DNA of 64,000 nt from Psettodes erumei (lineage: Eukaryota > Chordata > Actinopteri > Pleuronectiformes > Psettodidae): NCBI GenBank assembly GCA_016785225.1, contig JAFBJZ010000660.1, forward strand, positions 1,116,001-1,180,000. The letters run 5' to 3'. This document shows positions 39,301 to 48,680 of this stretch, in pieces. The first letter of the stretch is position 1, and each line of letters starts with the position of its first letter. A program made the translations under genes and the position numbers. The notes beneath the pieces are model-generated. The model ran no database searches. It saw only the letters and a program-made list of their open reading frames with translations, and had not been told where the DNA came from.

Positions 39301-42300
39301 CTTGTAAAAAATGCAGAATTGGATTCAGCTTGGTTTTGGTGTTAGGCGTCACTTGGCTGACAGATCTGTTGAATTTCGCACTTTAAAGTACAGACACACA
39401 ACAGAAGATGCAAAATGAGACTCTATTCAACCCTTTGCATCATACAGACTCAACTACTTCAGTCATAAAACTTTTAAATGAACCCTTAAAGCAAGAAAAA
39501 CTATGTTATTTCTATAATTTTCGAGTGATAAACACCACACACAAACATGCCAAAAATACATAATGACATTAAAATCTTCTGGTTATTTTATTTCACTGAG
39601 TAAAGGTCAGCAAGCTCTGTAGTAAGTCACTTGTGGTATGTGTGTCAGTAAACAGCAAACCGTTTGCTCTGCGCTAATGAATGTGCAGTCTTCTGCCCTC
39701 ACGTGCTGTATTGCACATTTCAGTGTGATCCCAGGCTAACTCAGTTAGCGAGGAATCCAATAAGGGCAACTTGGTGACTTCCCATATCTACCCCCATCTT
39801 AATCACAAATGTCAAAACCCGACCGAACACGTCAGGGAAACCCACAGTTACCATTTGTTAAGGTGCTACAGCTCTTTGTCTACTCAAACAGTTCAGTTTC
39901 ATTTTGTACTGTCCTTTGTCCAAACTTATGACATATGACATATAAGAAATATTACTTTAGAGTGAATTATTCATTGAAAAAAAAACAAGTTTGTAAGAAA
40001 TAGAGAGGCAAGGAAAACATGGCAGAAATTCAGGTTGTTGTAGTTCCAAGGTAAATACTCTCAAATCCATCCACAGCTACAGTATCTCATCATCCAAATC
40101 TGAAATGACCTACTTATCAAACCAATGGCTCAGCTGAAAGTCTTAGCTCACCTGCGTCATAGTCATCATCCAAAATGGCCTTCTGCTGGAGTCTCTGCAG
40201 CTTCAACATCATGGACTCAATCTGACAGCGAGACAGAAGACAGAAGAGATTAGCCAATGGTCCAAAGGGCGATGCTGTTTAAACAGTCGCCACCGGCCAA
40301 AAAACAAATGTGTGGGTGCAACAACTGTCACTTCAAGGCGGTACTGGGTCAGCAAGCTGAGGGCTGGGTGTAAAGTTTAAAACCTCACCATCACAACTAA
40401 AAAAATACTACAAGTGAGTTTCCCAGGATGCATTCTCAAAGAACTGCAAAAATCTCAAAGAACTGTTAAAAATGATGCTACCGTTCCTCTTGTTGTGTAG
40501 CCCCAGCCAGCCTGTTATCAAATCAAATCTAATCAAATCAAACTTTATTTACTCAGTGCAAAATAGAGCTCCTGCAGTGCTAGAATGAATGAAGACTGAT
40601 TTCATGGCTGATCTTTATTCCAAGTCCTACAGTGAGGAAGAGGACATGATAATAAATTCCTGTTGTGTGGTTGTAATTGAGCTACTGTTTATTATTGTAT
40701 TTTCTCGTATCCATTGGGGAATAATGGTTTTTGATGAAGGAAATTACATCAGGCATAACATCACATTGTTTTCTTCCACTGTACCAGTTGGAACCAGTGT
40801 TTTTGTTACCTAAGTTCATAAAACAAAATAATACCGCGCAAGTATCGCCAGTTATATTTATTTTTGAGACATTTTACCAGATTTTCCCTTTATCTACTTC
40901 TCTTGGGAAATACTGGGTAGTTTTACCTTGTCAGAAGACTGACACCACATTTACATCAGGACGCTAAATGTAATGCTATAGCTAGCAGGTGTTAGCTTAG
41001 CTTAGTACATTTAGCTTATATGGACACCACACTCATGCCAGTACCCTAAATGTGAGGCTACAGCTAGCAGGTGTTAGCGTAGCGTAGTACAAAAACTTAA
41101 AACAGGAGTTATAAAATAAATAGTCTGTCTTGTCCAGATTAAACAAACATATAGCTAGCTGGTTAGTTAGCCTGTAAGCCAGGTGAGCTGTTTCCCTGTT
41201 ATCCGGTGTCTGTGCTAACCGTAAGCATCTATCTGTGTTTCCCAAAACGTCAAGCGGCATCTATAAATGGGACACCTTAATGTGTTTTGGTCTCAGTCCT
41301 GAACCTGGTCTTAAACTGACTGAAACCCAGTTCACTGCGTTTCGCCCTCACATCCGGAGTGCGTCATACCCACCTTGGTGTGAGTGCGGTTGTTTTGGAG
41401 GCAGTCTTGCAGCACGACCTCATACTTCTTCACCTGGTTGTCCCAGCCTTGGTCGGACGCAGGCGTGGCGCTCTCATAGCCCGAGGTGACGGAGGAGGCG
41501 GAGGCTGTGTCTGAGTCCACAGACAGGGAGGAGGTGAGCTCTATGTCCAGAGATGGGGAGTCGCAGTCGGGCAGGTCAGACGCGACCTGCCTGCCGCCCC
41601 AGTGGCGCTCCCGCCAAAACCTCCCGCCTAACACCAGCTCGTCTCTCTCTGCCTGGCTGCCCGGAGCGGAGGAGGGCAGTGATTGGACATGGGTCGACTG
41701 TTTGGAGACGTCAGTGGGTAAGTGCGCCTGTTTTGTTTGAGGAGAGCTAGGTGCTTCAGTTGACTGATTAAGTAGTTCTGGGTCAAGGGCTGGCGCTGCA
41801 GCGGTTTTGTCTGTCCTCTGGCTGGAGTTGAGCGACTGCCGGATGAAACTGAAGCTGGAGTTAAAGGAGTCCTGCTCTGAGGACTGTGGTGCCGGGCCTG
41901 GGTTAAACCTGAGTTCACTCTGTGGCGTTGAGGACGGACCCTGATGTTTGGATGCACCGTTAACGGCACTGTAGTCCACATTGGGAAGAGGATGTGTCGC
42001 AGGGCGGACGGCGCTCTTACTCTGGTTTATTGAGGACACTTTGACAGCAGGTGTCAGACTCATCCTCTGAGCGCTGGTTGCCTCAGTGATGTCAGCGTGA
42101 CGTCCAGATTTTCCGTTCCTCACGCAAGCGGTCCTCCCTTCCACCTCTTCCTCCTCCTCCTCCTCCTCCTGACCATGAGCGGCGCTCTGTAGTTTGGACT
42201 GCTCTCCTCTCATGTACCCCGGTCTTCGGTGGAGCCTCTTACGGCCGGAGCTGCCAGCTGTCCCTGACGCTCTGCCACCTGTCGATGCAGAGATTAACCA

Positions 42301-43236
42301 TTAAGCTGGACGACACGGTCATGAGGAAGATAAGAGTGAGCTCATAGTTCCGGCAGGATTAACAGTGCAATCGTGAACGACAAGGAGGAACACGTGATGC
42401 TCAATATACCGATTACTCCAATATGTAAAAACACCATATATTGTGATTTAACCAAACCAAAATGACTTTTGGCAAGTCCCACCCCTCTGCCCTCAATACT
42501 AGCACCGCATTGCTAACTGAATGAAAAACAACTTGGCCAGCTGTGTGACATTTCCCAGGGTTCTGCTCCAGCTGTTGGGAAATACCAAAGCCGCACAGTC
42601 ATTTTGAGTTAAGTCACGCCTCTCACTGGAAGAGTTCAAGCTAAATGAAGAAGATCTGCAGAGGTTGCATTTGAATTGGTTTTACTTTTCAAAGCCATAT
42701 TACAGTAGACCACCTCGAGTCAATCGAGGCGCGCACGGGCATTGAAGTGGTCACAAGGAAGTGAAGAGTCTAAATAATGAGAGAAATAACGACGCAAACC
42801 TGCAGTGATGCTCAAGGTTCAGAGGTAAACAAGGAACTGAAAGATGCTAAAATGCACGTCATCACTGGGTTCATCAGAAAACACAAGCTTTAAACATAAG
42901 ATGGAACTGTTTTTGACAGAGAAGTGAGAGACAAAAACTGAGCAAGTTAATCAGAAAACATAGCGTGTCTTTCTGCTACAGGTTCACTGTCAACAAACTT
43001 ATGTTTTGTGCAGAAAATGAGAACCCAGGAGTGAGAAAACCTCAGCGCATTAGTGACTGAAAAGTGGAGCAAGATGATAAAGGTCGGTTTGTGTTGGGAG
43101 CTGGACACCTGCTGCAGCTCCGCACGTGAATAATGAATATAAATGTGTAGGATTCAGAGAAGGAGACGGGCTGAAAACGTGGGGAATCAACGGCCTCTTT
43201 GTGTACAGCTGCGCCTCTGGCTCTCAATTTTCTCAT

Positions 43237-43282
<46 letters not shown>

Positions 43283-43710
43283 GAAGACACACACTGACAC
43301 TTTTGTACCGAAGACAGTGGGAGCAGTCATGTTAATGTCATTATAAAACCCTGTTAGATAGTGAAAAAAACACTTAAAAACACAACAATCTTTCAGTAAG
43401 AAAAATCCAAACAAATCTGTGTGCAAAAAAACAAGATATTGTACCTCCATCTGTAAGTGAAGACAGGAACACAGGGCATCAAACAAACCATGACCACTAC
43501 AAAGCAACCACGACCCACGCCTCATCAACCCCCCCCCCCCCCACCCCCATGACCTCCGGTGATGTCACTCCTAAACCATCCCATGTGACCGGAGAGGAAG
43601 TGGCACTAAAAGACTTGAGGGAGAGTCGGGCTGTTAGGCAGCCGGGGAGGCAGGATTTTGTAGTGAGAGTAACATGGGGATGTTCCCACTGCACCCGAGT
43701 CGTTTGTGTG

Positions 43711-43770
<60 letters not shown>

Positions 43771-45589
43771 CGCGCAGAGCAGAGGACGGTCTTCAATAAA
43801 AAAAGAAAAAAAGCCCTCTGTCCACCGGGACCGCCACAGCGCAGCTCAGGTTACGTGCGGCTCCATTAGCGTTTCGGCGCAGACGTGGCCACTGTTCCAT
43901 AACCAATTTCAAGAAACCCAACACTCAGCGGTAGGTGGGCGCCAAATACGGCTGCACGCCGCCCACCATCTGGTGCGGTCGAGGTACGACACAGAAGCCA
44001 CTGCACGGAGTCAGAGACGCCAGACGACTTGTTGATCGAGAGTGTCACTGTATCCTCTCTATGCTTCGATTACACAAAGCCGGCCCTTTCTCAGTAAAGG
44101 GGAAGGAAATGCCTCAGGGCTCATTGTGTGGGTGTGCATTAGAGCGTGTGTGTGAGTGTGTGTGTGTGCGTGTCTGTGTGTATCGGGGGGCATCTACATC
44201 ATGACCGAAGCCCTTCGGAGGCATGTCATTCGCTGCTTCCTGTCCGGCTTTGTGCTGAAACAGTTTGCCCGGGAATTCCAGCAGAAAACGCAAATAAGCA
44301 AAAGGAGACCTCAAGCGGTTTCGGCACAGACGACCCAATGATCCCGCCGGGACCATGGCAGCTCTCTGGACGCAACTGGCTGCTAATGCCGGAGAAACAC
44401 TGCCCGGAGTCTGGGAGAGAATGAGACGTCTCGGCCAGAACGGGCGAGATTATTTACCTTTGGAGATTAAAAGAGGCCCTCCGCAGAGCCTCCCGGGTTC
44501 AACACTGCATCCCACCGGCCGTGGAGCGGAGGAATGCAGAGGATCTCATAAAAACACAAACGTTTGAGGAACAACCTCAGCTCCCTCAAACACACACACA
44601 TGCATGTCAGTAGCCTCCAGAGGAGCAGCACACCACTTGTGACCAACCCCAATGTCAGAAAGGAGGAAGTGAAAGTCAGTCATTGGTCACATTTTCCTTC
44701 CATCTATCTGAAAACAAGCAGGAAAACCTAATTCTAATGTAAGACATTACATTTCTCTGCTCTGTCAGAAGAAAACCCCACACAAAGCTCCACACTTCCT
44801 GTGGCGTCACATGAGGATCACAACCCAGCTGACACAAACCCAACTCAGACTGCACTTCATGTCACCGTGCTGCAGCGTTCAAATAACTGATGCAAAAACT
44901 AATGTCCCACAGTAAGAAAACCCATTCCATCGTACAGCCGACAAAAGTATTCAAAACATTTCAAATGGCATTAACGGGACAGACAACTGTCTCCTCACTG
45001 TCTTCACATTTTCTGAGGAAAAAAGTATTTCACAAGTCACTGAGTCACCTCGCAAGTCATCGCTCATGCATGAGACTCGACCTCTGTGACCTGAGTGACG
45101 GGGAACCTTCACAGACCTTCTCTTGAATTTTTCCAGTAATAATAAACACCGCCGCCTGCAACTGCATTTCAGCCCGCGGGTCTTGTTTTGGACCAGATGG
45201 ACCAATACTGTTTACATTAGTGGCTACAATATCTGGACCCACTCTGTGTCCACAGCGCTTGAGGACCCTCCACCCTGGCTGATGTGTACTTTCTCCTCTG
45301 TTTGTCATCTCTGACTTAGCCCTTACTTTCTCGCCCAAGTGTCACATGTGGACTTCATCTGAAGGTAAAGCGCGGCTCCTGGTGAACATTCAAAACGATC
45401 ACCCTCACCGCCCGCTCTGCAGATCGCTTGTTTCGTAAAGGTGGAGACAACGGCAGCGGATAGTTTGGAAAAACACTTCGACTTGTTGTTGTTGTTGTGT
45501 TGTTGGGGGTTTTTCTTACCTTCTGTGACTTCGCAGTGGTGAAGCAGGGAGTTGTTACGACATCCAAGCCCCATCAGTCCGGCAAACAT
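11813..45589 (-). CDS. disc1: disc1, DISC1 scaffold protein (14 coding exons, spliced)
   Basis: Encodes the coiled-coil scaffold DISC1, which in mammals binds NDEL1/LIS1, PDE4, kinesin-1 and centrosomal proteins in neuronal migration and synaptic signalling. Fourteen exons join in phase to 2553 nt, or 850 residues (human 854). Residues 1–325 (exons 1–2) form the low-complexity head. It carries an Arg-rich segment, KRLHRRPGYMR, at about 37–47, matching human RRLARRPGYMR, and a Ser-Phe motif, SSFSFIRQSL, at about 164–173. Residues from about 326 to 785 are helical coiled coil, with recognisable human counterparts such as KVSETETQLLALHEAKLAAI and IWEADLEAC. The tail is acidic. The gene is co-directional with tsnax upstream. 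All introns are GT-AG except the last, which reads AT-AC. The start is the first in-frame ATG of exon 1. UTR ends are not resolved: downstream there is a weak TATAAA at 11595, an ATTAAA at 10719 and an AATAAA at 10101. I recognise the gene from family memory, without alignment. Confidence 0.93.
12100..12660. promoter_or_regulatory. candidate conserved non-coding element in disc1 intron 13
   Basis: Free of simple repeats and rich in homeodomain-like and related motifs: GGATTA at 12206, AAATTATTCAT at 12331, ATTAATCG at 12411, CATAATTAA at about 12522, plus several ATTCATGA copies. The texture resembles vertebrate developmental enhancers. Conservation was not tested. Confidence 0.35.
13960..13988 (+). 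repeat. (AC)n microsatellite next to disc1 exon 13
   Basis: About 14 units, starting some 40 bases inside the U12 intron from its donor. Confidence 0.95.
14030..14153 (-). CDS. disc1: disc1 exon 13
   Basis: 124 nt with acceptor CTTGCCGCCAG. It encodes ADLTERCELISDRLMTLEDE followed by LQTAILNRDQALT, matching human LGEKCEDIGKKLLYLEDQLHTAI. The 3' border reads CTCACCC|ATATCCTTT, with no usable GT donor. This is a U12-type AT-AC donor. It leaves phase 1. Confidence 0.9.
15630..15652 (+). repeat. (CA)n microsatellite
   Basis: About 11 units. Confidence 0.95.
17377..17398 (+). repeat. (AC)n microsatellite
   Basis: About 11 units. Confidence 0.95.
18374..18418 (-). CDS. disc1: disc1 exon 12 (45 nt, symmetric)
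   Basis: The acceptor is TTTTGTTGCAG. The exon encodes KLEEFLFCMEDNHPE, aligned with human VLEEWKTHLIPSLHC. The donor GAG|GTTGGT keeps phase 0. The nearby GTAACG, 4 nt later, would break the frame with exon 13. The exon is 0-0 symmetric, so skipping it would not shift the frame. Confidence 0.8.
19952..20016 (+). repeat. interrupted (AC)n microsatellite
   Basis: AC units broken by GC and AT steps. Confidence 0.95.
20540..20786 (-). CDS. disc1: disc1 exon 11
   Basis: 247 nt between CTCTGCAG and GTAACG. It begins CGCPGLERIWEADLEACHLV, matching human CKCPLLGKVWEADLEACRLL. A variable Pro/Ala and Glu-rich linker follows, ending NLQNSEFTK. It leaves phase 0. Confidence 0.94.
20787..25912 (-). other. 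disc1: disc1 intron 10
   Basis: 5.1 kb GT-AG intron. The part at about 22190–23260 is CpG-rich with no coding homology. The part at 23640–24000 has AATTAA- and ACATTA-rich, enhancer-like texture. A 192-codon open frame at 24917–25495 (minus) looks random. Confidence 0.75.
25913..25973 (-). CDS. disc1: disc1 exon 10
   Basis: A 61-nt exon isolated between two large introns. Acceptor CCCCACAG, donor AGAG|GTAAGA. It encodes ESRLKENTSKYIELLEDRLQ, matching human TSVKENTMKYMETLKNKL. It leaves phase 2. Confidence 0.93.
26655..26900 (+). repeat. diverged teleost interspersed repeat (GTTAGCATAG type)
   Basis: AAAGTAACAGTTCGGC, then GTTAGCATAGCG, then GGGAAACAGGGAGAACAG, then CCCAGCACCTCTTG and GCTCGCTAAC occur in the same order as in a repeat very common in percomorph genomes. 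I rely on memory of that repeat. The copy is old and non-coding. Confidence 0.55.
27288..27316 (+). repeat. (AC)n microsatellite
   Basis: About 14 units. Confidence 0.95.
31806..31862 (+). repeat. TG/CG compound microsatellite
   Basis: Alternating purine–pyrimidine array of GTGT and GTGC steps. Confidence 0.95.
32436..32624 (-). CDS. disc1: disc1 exon 9
   Basis: 189 nt between GCGCAG and GTGAGT. It encodes NDFGSAKELKAEMKAVYLER followed by a long charged helix ending LRQELEQRQALH. The human counterpart begins NHFWTAKDLTEEIRSL. It leaves phase 1. Confidence 0.94.
32801..32903 (-). CDS. disc1: disc1 exon 8
   Basis: 103 nt between TTTTCCCCAG and GTACGT. It encodes VVMSQRLGSSLRRKVSETET followed by QLLALHEAKLAAIS, one of the best conserved parts of DISC1 (human KVNDIETQLPALLEAKMHAIS). 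It leaves phase 1. The next intron is only 176 bp. Confidence 0.95.
34450..34504 (-). CDS. disc1: disc1 exon 7
   Basis: A 55-nt exon with acceptor TTCCCGCAG and donor AAA|GTAAGC. It encodes LQEQEQALNLSIKEATAK, matching human LQERIKSLNLSLKEITTK. It leaves phase 0. Confidence 0.93.
36587..36819 (-). CDS. disc1: disc1 exon 6 (coiled coil)
   Basis: 233 nt, strongly heptad-like: EEMAELQRRLAELKDRGRRL, then LEQQIQQEEQQVEAEELEG, then CTVAQLRDMSRTLEDLVAS. The last part matches human LSLGQLQEVSKALQDTLAS. The acceptor GTGTGCAG has almost no pyrimidine tract, but phase and homology both demand it. The donor is TCAG|GTCAGC. It leaves phase 2. Confidence 0.9.
37423..37519 (-). CDS. disc1: disc1 exon 5
   Basis: 97 nt between CGACAG and GTGAAC. 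It encodes a polar linker and then HQRDRLIREKRMVE, the counterpart of human ITRRDWLLQEKQQLQ. It leaves phase 0. Confidence 0.88.
38030..38245 (+). repeat. diverged teleost repeat (GAGCTGCAACAATTAGT type)
   Basis: GCAGAGCTGCAACAATTAGTC, then ATTAATAAAT, and later CACAGAAAATTTAGCA resemble a repeat with ATTAGTCGATTAATCG steps that is frequent in fish genomes. The first stretch is the strongest. Confidence 0.5.
38360..38516 (-). CDS. disc1: disc1 exon 4
   Basis: 157 nt between TTTTCAG and GTCAGT. It encodes a leucine-rich helical stretch beginning AERFGKKLEELCRERGALQL and ending with LRQVVRSALQR. This corresponds to human ETLQQRLEDLEQEK to AAQVQAALRR. It leaves phase 2. Confidence 0.92.
40152..40221 (-). 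CDS. disc1: disc1 exon 3
   Basis: 70 nt between CTGTCAG and the donor GTGAGC. It encodes IESMMLKLQRLQQKAILDDD followed by YDA, the start of the coiled-coil region. This matches human LRLKLQKLQEDAVENDDYD. It enters at phase 0 and leaves at phase 1. Confidence 0.92.
40515..40560 (+). repeat. repeat tail, ATCAAATCAAACTTTATTT type
   Basis: AATCAAATCTAATCAAATCA followed by AACTTTATTTACTCAG resembles the end of a widespread fish interspersed repeat. It is short. Confidence 0.4.
40941..41250 (-). repeat. 82-bp tandem duplication joined to a GTTAGC-type repeat
   Basis: Two direct units start GACACCAC at 40941 and 41023. They share CTAAATGT, GCTAGCAGGTGTTAGC and TAGTACA with about 20% divergence. 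To the right, ATTAAACAAACATA, then GAGCTGTTTCCCTGTTATCC and GTGCTAACC, look like the reverse orientation of the repeat at 26655. Confidence 0.6.
41374..42278 (-). CDS. disc1: disc1 exon 2 (head domain)
   Basis: This 905-nt exon is the largest, as in human. The acceptor is CGACAG and the donor AAG|GTGGGT. It contains the Arg-rich KRLHRRPGYMR segment, a run of about eight Glu (42146–42171), the SSFSFIRQSL motif, and a Ser/Asp-rich end. It closes with KYEVVLQDCLQNNR, the counterpart of human KWEPVLRDCLLRNR. It ends in phase 0. Confidence 0.93.
43239..43280 (+). repeat. (CA)n microsatellite
   Basis: About 21 uninterrupted units in disc1 intron 1. Confidence 0.98.
43704..43775 (+). repeat. (TG)n(CG)n compound microsatellite
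   Basis: About 60 bases of TG units followed by about 14 bases of alternating CG, all purine–pyrimidine alternating. Confidence 0.98.
45520..45589 (-). CDS. disc1: disc1 exon 1 (coding part)
   Basis: The exon starts at an ATG (MFAGLMGLGCRNN…) and ends GAAG before the strong donor GTAAGA. It leaves phase 1, which is what exon 2 needs. It encodes 23 residues plus one base, close to the roughly 22 residues of human exon 1. The sequence itself is not conserved. No earlier in-frame ATG occurs in the open frame, which extends 5' to about 45694. Confidence 0.8.
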
Positions 45590-46260
45590 GTTTCCATGAA
45601 CTAAATGCTGTTTCTTAACCACAAAGTCCAAGAATGTCAGATCCCGGTGCTGCACGGAGTTACATCGACCATGTTTTACAAGAAGTGGAGCCAAGCAATG
45701 GGACTGATCTCATTTCCGTTGTGGAAAGTAAATCCAGGCTGTTAGTTCTTTTCCCCTCCCGGCTTTGGAATAACGTGTGAAACCGGCTTTTTTCGCTCGT
45801 CCCTTTGTCCGTAACGATCATTTCCCGGTGAATAAAGTATCGATCCGTGCGCTTCAGACGCTTACGTTTCTCCTCTTGAAAACACGGTCCGGGGAGAAGA
45901 AAAGAAAGATGACCCTCATGTCAAGTTCCGAAAAAGAAGAGGGGGAACAGGGCGTAGTGGCTGAAAGTTTGAGCCGAGGCGAATCTGCGCTCTCATCGAT
46001 CGGTTGATCGGCAACCCGTTATTCGCCGCTCCTCCTGCGCGTCGCCGTCGTGCGTCGTGTCGGAGCAGCGCGAGGAGCTCCTACGTGTTCAGGAATTTGA
46101 CTCCAGCCTCCTTCAGCCCGCCTCGTAACCGCGGCAGGGGCTGCGACGGAGTCGTCGCCGGATTAAGCCGCGTTGCGTTTGCGCACGCTTTATTTCAGGA
46201 CCATCGTGATTTCGGCGCTGTTGGTGGAGCAGAACAGCGGAATTATGGGGGTGGAGGGCA
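45590..46260 (-). promoter_or_regulatory. disc1: disc1 5' leader and CpG-rich promoter region
   Basis: Sequence upstream of exon 1. CpG density rises between about 45750 and 46230. There is no TATA box. An ETS-like CGGAAAT (minus) lies near 45712–45718. The exact start site cannot be read from sequence. Confidence 0.5.
45637..45672 (-). other. upstream ORF in the disc1 5' leader
   Basis: An ATG 83 bases before the disc1 start opens an 11-codon frame (MVDVTPCSTGI) that ends at TGA before the main ATG, in another frame. It would reduce initiation at the main ATG if transcription starts further upstream. The start site is unknown. Confidence 0.4.
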
Positions 46261-46552
46261 TGCTGTTCGACTGCACATAACTATCAAATACTGTTATTGG
46301 TAGTAGCAAATTTTTTTAAAGGTGTAAACGTCATTTCTGGGGCTTTAAATTCAATCAAATATTTGAAGCCTAGGAAGTTTTTGTCGCTATATTAGTCTGT
46401 GGTGGGGCCCAGACAAAGAAGGCCATTGAGGCCCTTCATCATATGTCAATCATTTATCAAAATATAAGAAAACCATGCACGCAAAGTTTGAAATACTGGG
46501 AAGGGAAAACATATACACATGTAGCATCAAATATCAACTCCCAATAATACTT

Positions 46553-46556
<4 letters not shown>

Positions 46557-46585
<29 letters not shown>
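46557..46585 (+). repeat. (AT)n microsatellite
   Basis: About 14 units. Confidence 0.97.
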
Positions 46586-46587
<2 letters not shown>

Positions 46588-48663
46588 AAAAGAGATGTAG
46601 TGATGAGTGACAAGCAGTGAGAGTAAGTGTGGTCACTCTGAACCTTGACCTCAAAAGCATTGCTTTTGTGTTTTATTTTTTCAGAAATTGAGAAAATACT
46701 AGCACAAATGACCCCTACTGGACTCCACAAAAAGTAAAAGTTGATGGCAAAAAAGTCTGTTCAAAAATTAGACTTATGAGATAATTTATTGACATTAATT
46801 AATGACTTCTGAGATACAGTTGGAGATTGAAACATTTCTAGTAGACAGATAAGGGTACTTCTTGTCACAATGTGAGATCCCCAACATAATTCAGCAAGTT
46901 ATGCTACACACTGAGACAAAAAGTCCCCCTTACGCATTAGTAACATAATCCCAGTTTGTTTTAAATACAAGTACAATTATTTTATCATATATGTTTCTTT
47001 AAATGATTTCATATAAATCATTTATATTAAAAGTCTATATTAACTAGGTACCAAATAAAAGTTCCAAACTTATCAACTTTAATGATGTTTCGTTGCTAGC
47101 TAAAATTAGCGACTTAGCAGAGTAGCTATTTCGTAGCGATAGCTAGCTAGCAACTTTTTTTGAAAAGGTATTTCCCCGAGCTAAAATTTATAATTTTATC
47201 CAATTAACACTATGTGTAGTGTCTTTTTCCCTCGTCTTTTTGTTCTTTTACTGTTTGTTCATTTCTGATGACCTGCATGCTAGCTTCTTTGCGTTGATGT
47301 TCCACCAAACATCCCAGCAAACAGATCATAGCTAGCAGGGTCCCCACTTAGGGGGTCCAGGTGTCAGAAGGAAGCAGGATGGGGCCCCACTAGGGGGGGT
47401 TAAGGGCGGTTCACTGTACTGCCTTTATGGTGGTTTACAGAGGTTTAATTGTCATTGCAAAATCTGCCACTGTTGACACTATACATTTGCAGACTGAGAT
47501 AAACTTTGTTTGGCCATCGAATATGTAGGCCAAGTAATTGTGTGCAGAAATGCGTGTTATTTCTGCATTTTTCGACCCCTCTTACACGTCTGTGTGTAAA
47601 CACAAAAGTGTCCCTTTGTTTAGGCGTTGAGGGAGTGCACCAGAAGAGACCCCACATAGAGCAGAGTCTTTTCATCCCCCTTCCAAACGCTCCATTCATT
47701 CAGCTTGGCTGGGCTGGAGACTGATGGACAAGCCTCACTGATGAAAAGCTCAGTTCAGCCGGCACAACTGAGCGCAGCCCTCACGAGGCTACACTTTGCA
47801 GGATAACTGCAGGAGGGCTGTGTGTCAGAGGGGATGAGGAAGCCACAGCCTCGCATGCACAGCAGAGTGAGATCACCTGCCCAGCATTAAAGACGAGGAG
47901 CTCCTAATGTGCTTTGGTAAACAAATCAGTTGGCTGCATGTCACTGGACAACAACTCAGGGCAGCAGCATGTTTTTCTCCTGTTTCATCATTAACACCAG
48001 CGGCTTCCAGGCTTTCACCAGTCTATCTCTCTTTAAAGAAAACACAACTCATGTGCCAAGACTGACATATTGCAATCATTTTATACCTTTATATTATAAG
48101 AAAATTAATAATATAAAATAAAAAAACATGAAGGGGATTCTTAAAAAGTAGATTTTCCTGTTATGACATGTCCAAACATCTGTTGTGAAAAAAGGTCAGT
48201 TGGTGCTGGTATCTGCCAGTTTCACTGGAAGTAATGAACCATCGTGATAGTAATTATCTGTTGTTTGATACATCCATGCAGCTGCACCACAGAGAGCGAG
48301 CACCCAGCTTTCACCAGAAGATGTCAGACTTTTCATAGTTTTTGGCGTGTTGTTTGGCATGCTACACCATACAGTCATATTTTGACTGCCACATGTTCAG
48401 GTTACAGCTCTCGCTGTCTCTACAAATTACTATAGTAAACTCACTAGAAAATCTCTGTTGCCAATGTTAAAGACAACTCATTCCGAACTTAAAGTGGCAA
48501 GTTTACATTTCTGTTTTCCCACCCAGTATTCAGAAAATATGATTTAACCATACAACCTTGTGTTCATATGTTTGTTGATTGGATTGCTTCATTTATTTTC
48601 ACATCAAACAGTAAAAAACAGCAGAACCAATTGTCTCCTCTCCTCTCGTACAGTAATAACATT

Positions 48664-48680
48664 TGCCACCAGGTGGCACA
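48664..48680 (+). promoter_or_regulatory. candidate CTCF site
   Basis: TGCCACCAGGTGGCACA matches the CTCF core CCASYAGRKGGC at every position of the core. It lies between the tsnax 3' end and the disc1 promoter. Confidence 0.5.

Larger units (their letters stand above)
42279..45519 (-). other. disc1: disc1 intron 1
   Basis: 3.2 kb between the strong donor GTAAGA and the acceptor of exon 2. It holds two long dinucleotide arrays (43239–43280 and 43704–43775) and a third, imperfect one at 44144–44182. Confidence 0.8.

Noticed and set aside
41486..41750. Plus-strand frames opposite disc1 exon 2
   Set aside because: They are the antisense shadow of a coding exon.
43239..43280. CA array considered as a CRISPR-like or satellite array
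   Set aside because: It is a plain dinucleotide microsatellite without spacers.
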